DNA of 64,000 nt from Nostoc calcicola FACHB-3891 (lineage in GTDB: Bacteria; Cyanobacteriota; Cyanobacteriia; Cyanobacteriales; Nostocaceae). Under the pieces are notes generated by a model. That model made no database searches and was not told the origin of the DNA. It saw only the letters and a list, made by a program, of their open reading frames with translations. This document shows, piece by piece, positions 63,859 to 64,000 of this stretch. Numbering within the stretch: the first letter of the stretch is position 1; each line of letters begins with the position of its first letter. Position numbers and translations under genes: made by a program. Where the stretch lies: assembly GCF_014697355.1 (NCBI RefSeq), contig NZ_JACJRQ010000025.1, positions 62,001 to 126,000 of the forward strand. The letters are read 5' to 3'.

Positions 63859-64000
63859 TCAACCTTTTCAAGTTGGATGGAGTTTTTTGACGCAATCAAA
63901 TAGGAGTTTTATAGTACTACGATCGCCAAAGATAAAAAACTTAGTAAGTATGTTGGCACAAATAGACGAAAGTATTTAAATAAAGATTAACTAAGTTACG

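Overview
The window comes from a filamentous, probably heterocyst-forming cyanobacterium (Nostocales: the Nostoc/Anabaena/Calothrix/Tolypothrix group). The evidence is the dense GCGATCGC (HIP1) octamers, STRR-type heptamer repeats (CTAACTC, GGGAGTA, TTGGTCA), a sucrose synthase of the Anabaena SusA type, an Anabaena CyaB1-type adenylate cyclase, a protein with a Mo-dependent-nitrogenase C-terminal domain and a secreted cyanovirin-N homologue. No species can be named from the sequence alone.

Layout. 0-5 kb: toxin-antitoxin (TA) genes, a 14-copy 21-bp minisatellite and an NB-ARC/TPR STAND ATPase. 5-15.5 kb: membrane protein, adenylate cyclase, phosphoribosyltransferase + DUF2267, secreted proteins, a GH10-like hydrolase and an M48 peptidase. 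15.5-24 kb is the most accessory region: VapBC, an orphan DUF433 antitoxin, a UPF0175/DUF3368 TA pair, and a three-gene operon (sigma-like factor, DUF1822 protein, CHAT-protease/STAND/14xWD40 protein). 24-40 kb is mostly core: EGY-type site-2 protease, PAAR-like protein, lipoate/octanoate transferase, coaBC, DUF2555, esterase, SDR, the futABC iron(III) transporter, higBA, purH, a triple tandem small-RNA array, and the siroheme pair cobA/sirB. 40-44.5 kb: ParA/MobD-like plasmid remnant, DUF4359, tRNA-His, a solitary IS605-type tnpB with its right-end RNA region, and a PIN-toxin remnant. 44.5-64 kb: susA, peptidoglycan-binding protein, ROK glucokinase, creatininase-family amidase, 2TM protein, HxlR regulator, two tandem VWA genes, the cyanovirin-N homologue, obgE, TerB/Mo_nitro_C protein, glutamate-cysteine ligase-like enzyme, an RND pump divergent from a LysR regulator, and a truncated IscB fragment at the end.

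How genes work together. futABC form an ABC importer for ferric iron. sirB and cobA are translationally coupled and serve siroheme/tetrapyrrole synthesis. The sigma-like gene, DUF1822 and CHAT/STAND/WD40 genes run in one direction with short gaps and look like one unit: a signal-sensing beta-propeller, a P-loop switch and a caspase-like protease. It is the best candidate for an undescribed system. Within it, a 127-bp piece of the CHAT coding region also lies inside the DUF1822 gene at about 92% identity. A remnant of the 3' end of a second WD40 gene lies on the far side of the neighbouring TA pair.

The other strong non-coding signal is an array of three tandem units at 37.67-38.1 kb, each with its own promoter and Rho-independent terminator and a loop resembling the Yfr2 (Cyano-1) RNA family. 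Intergenic DNA is crowded with short mobile or palindromic elements: a dispersed 28-bp palindrome, several MITEs and composite purine/pyrimidine hairpins.
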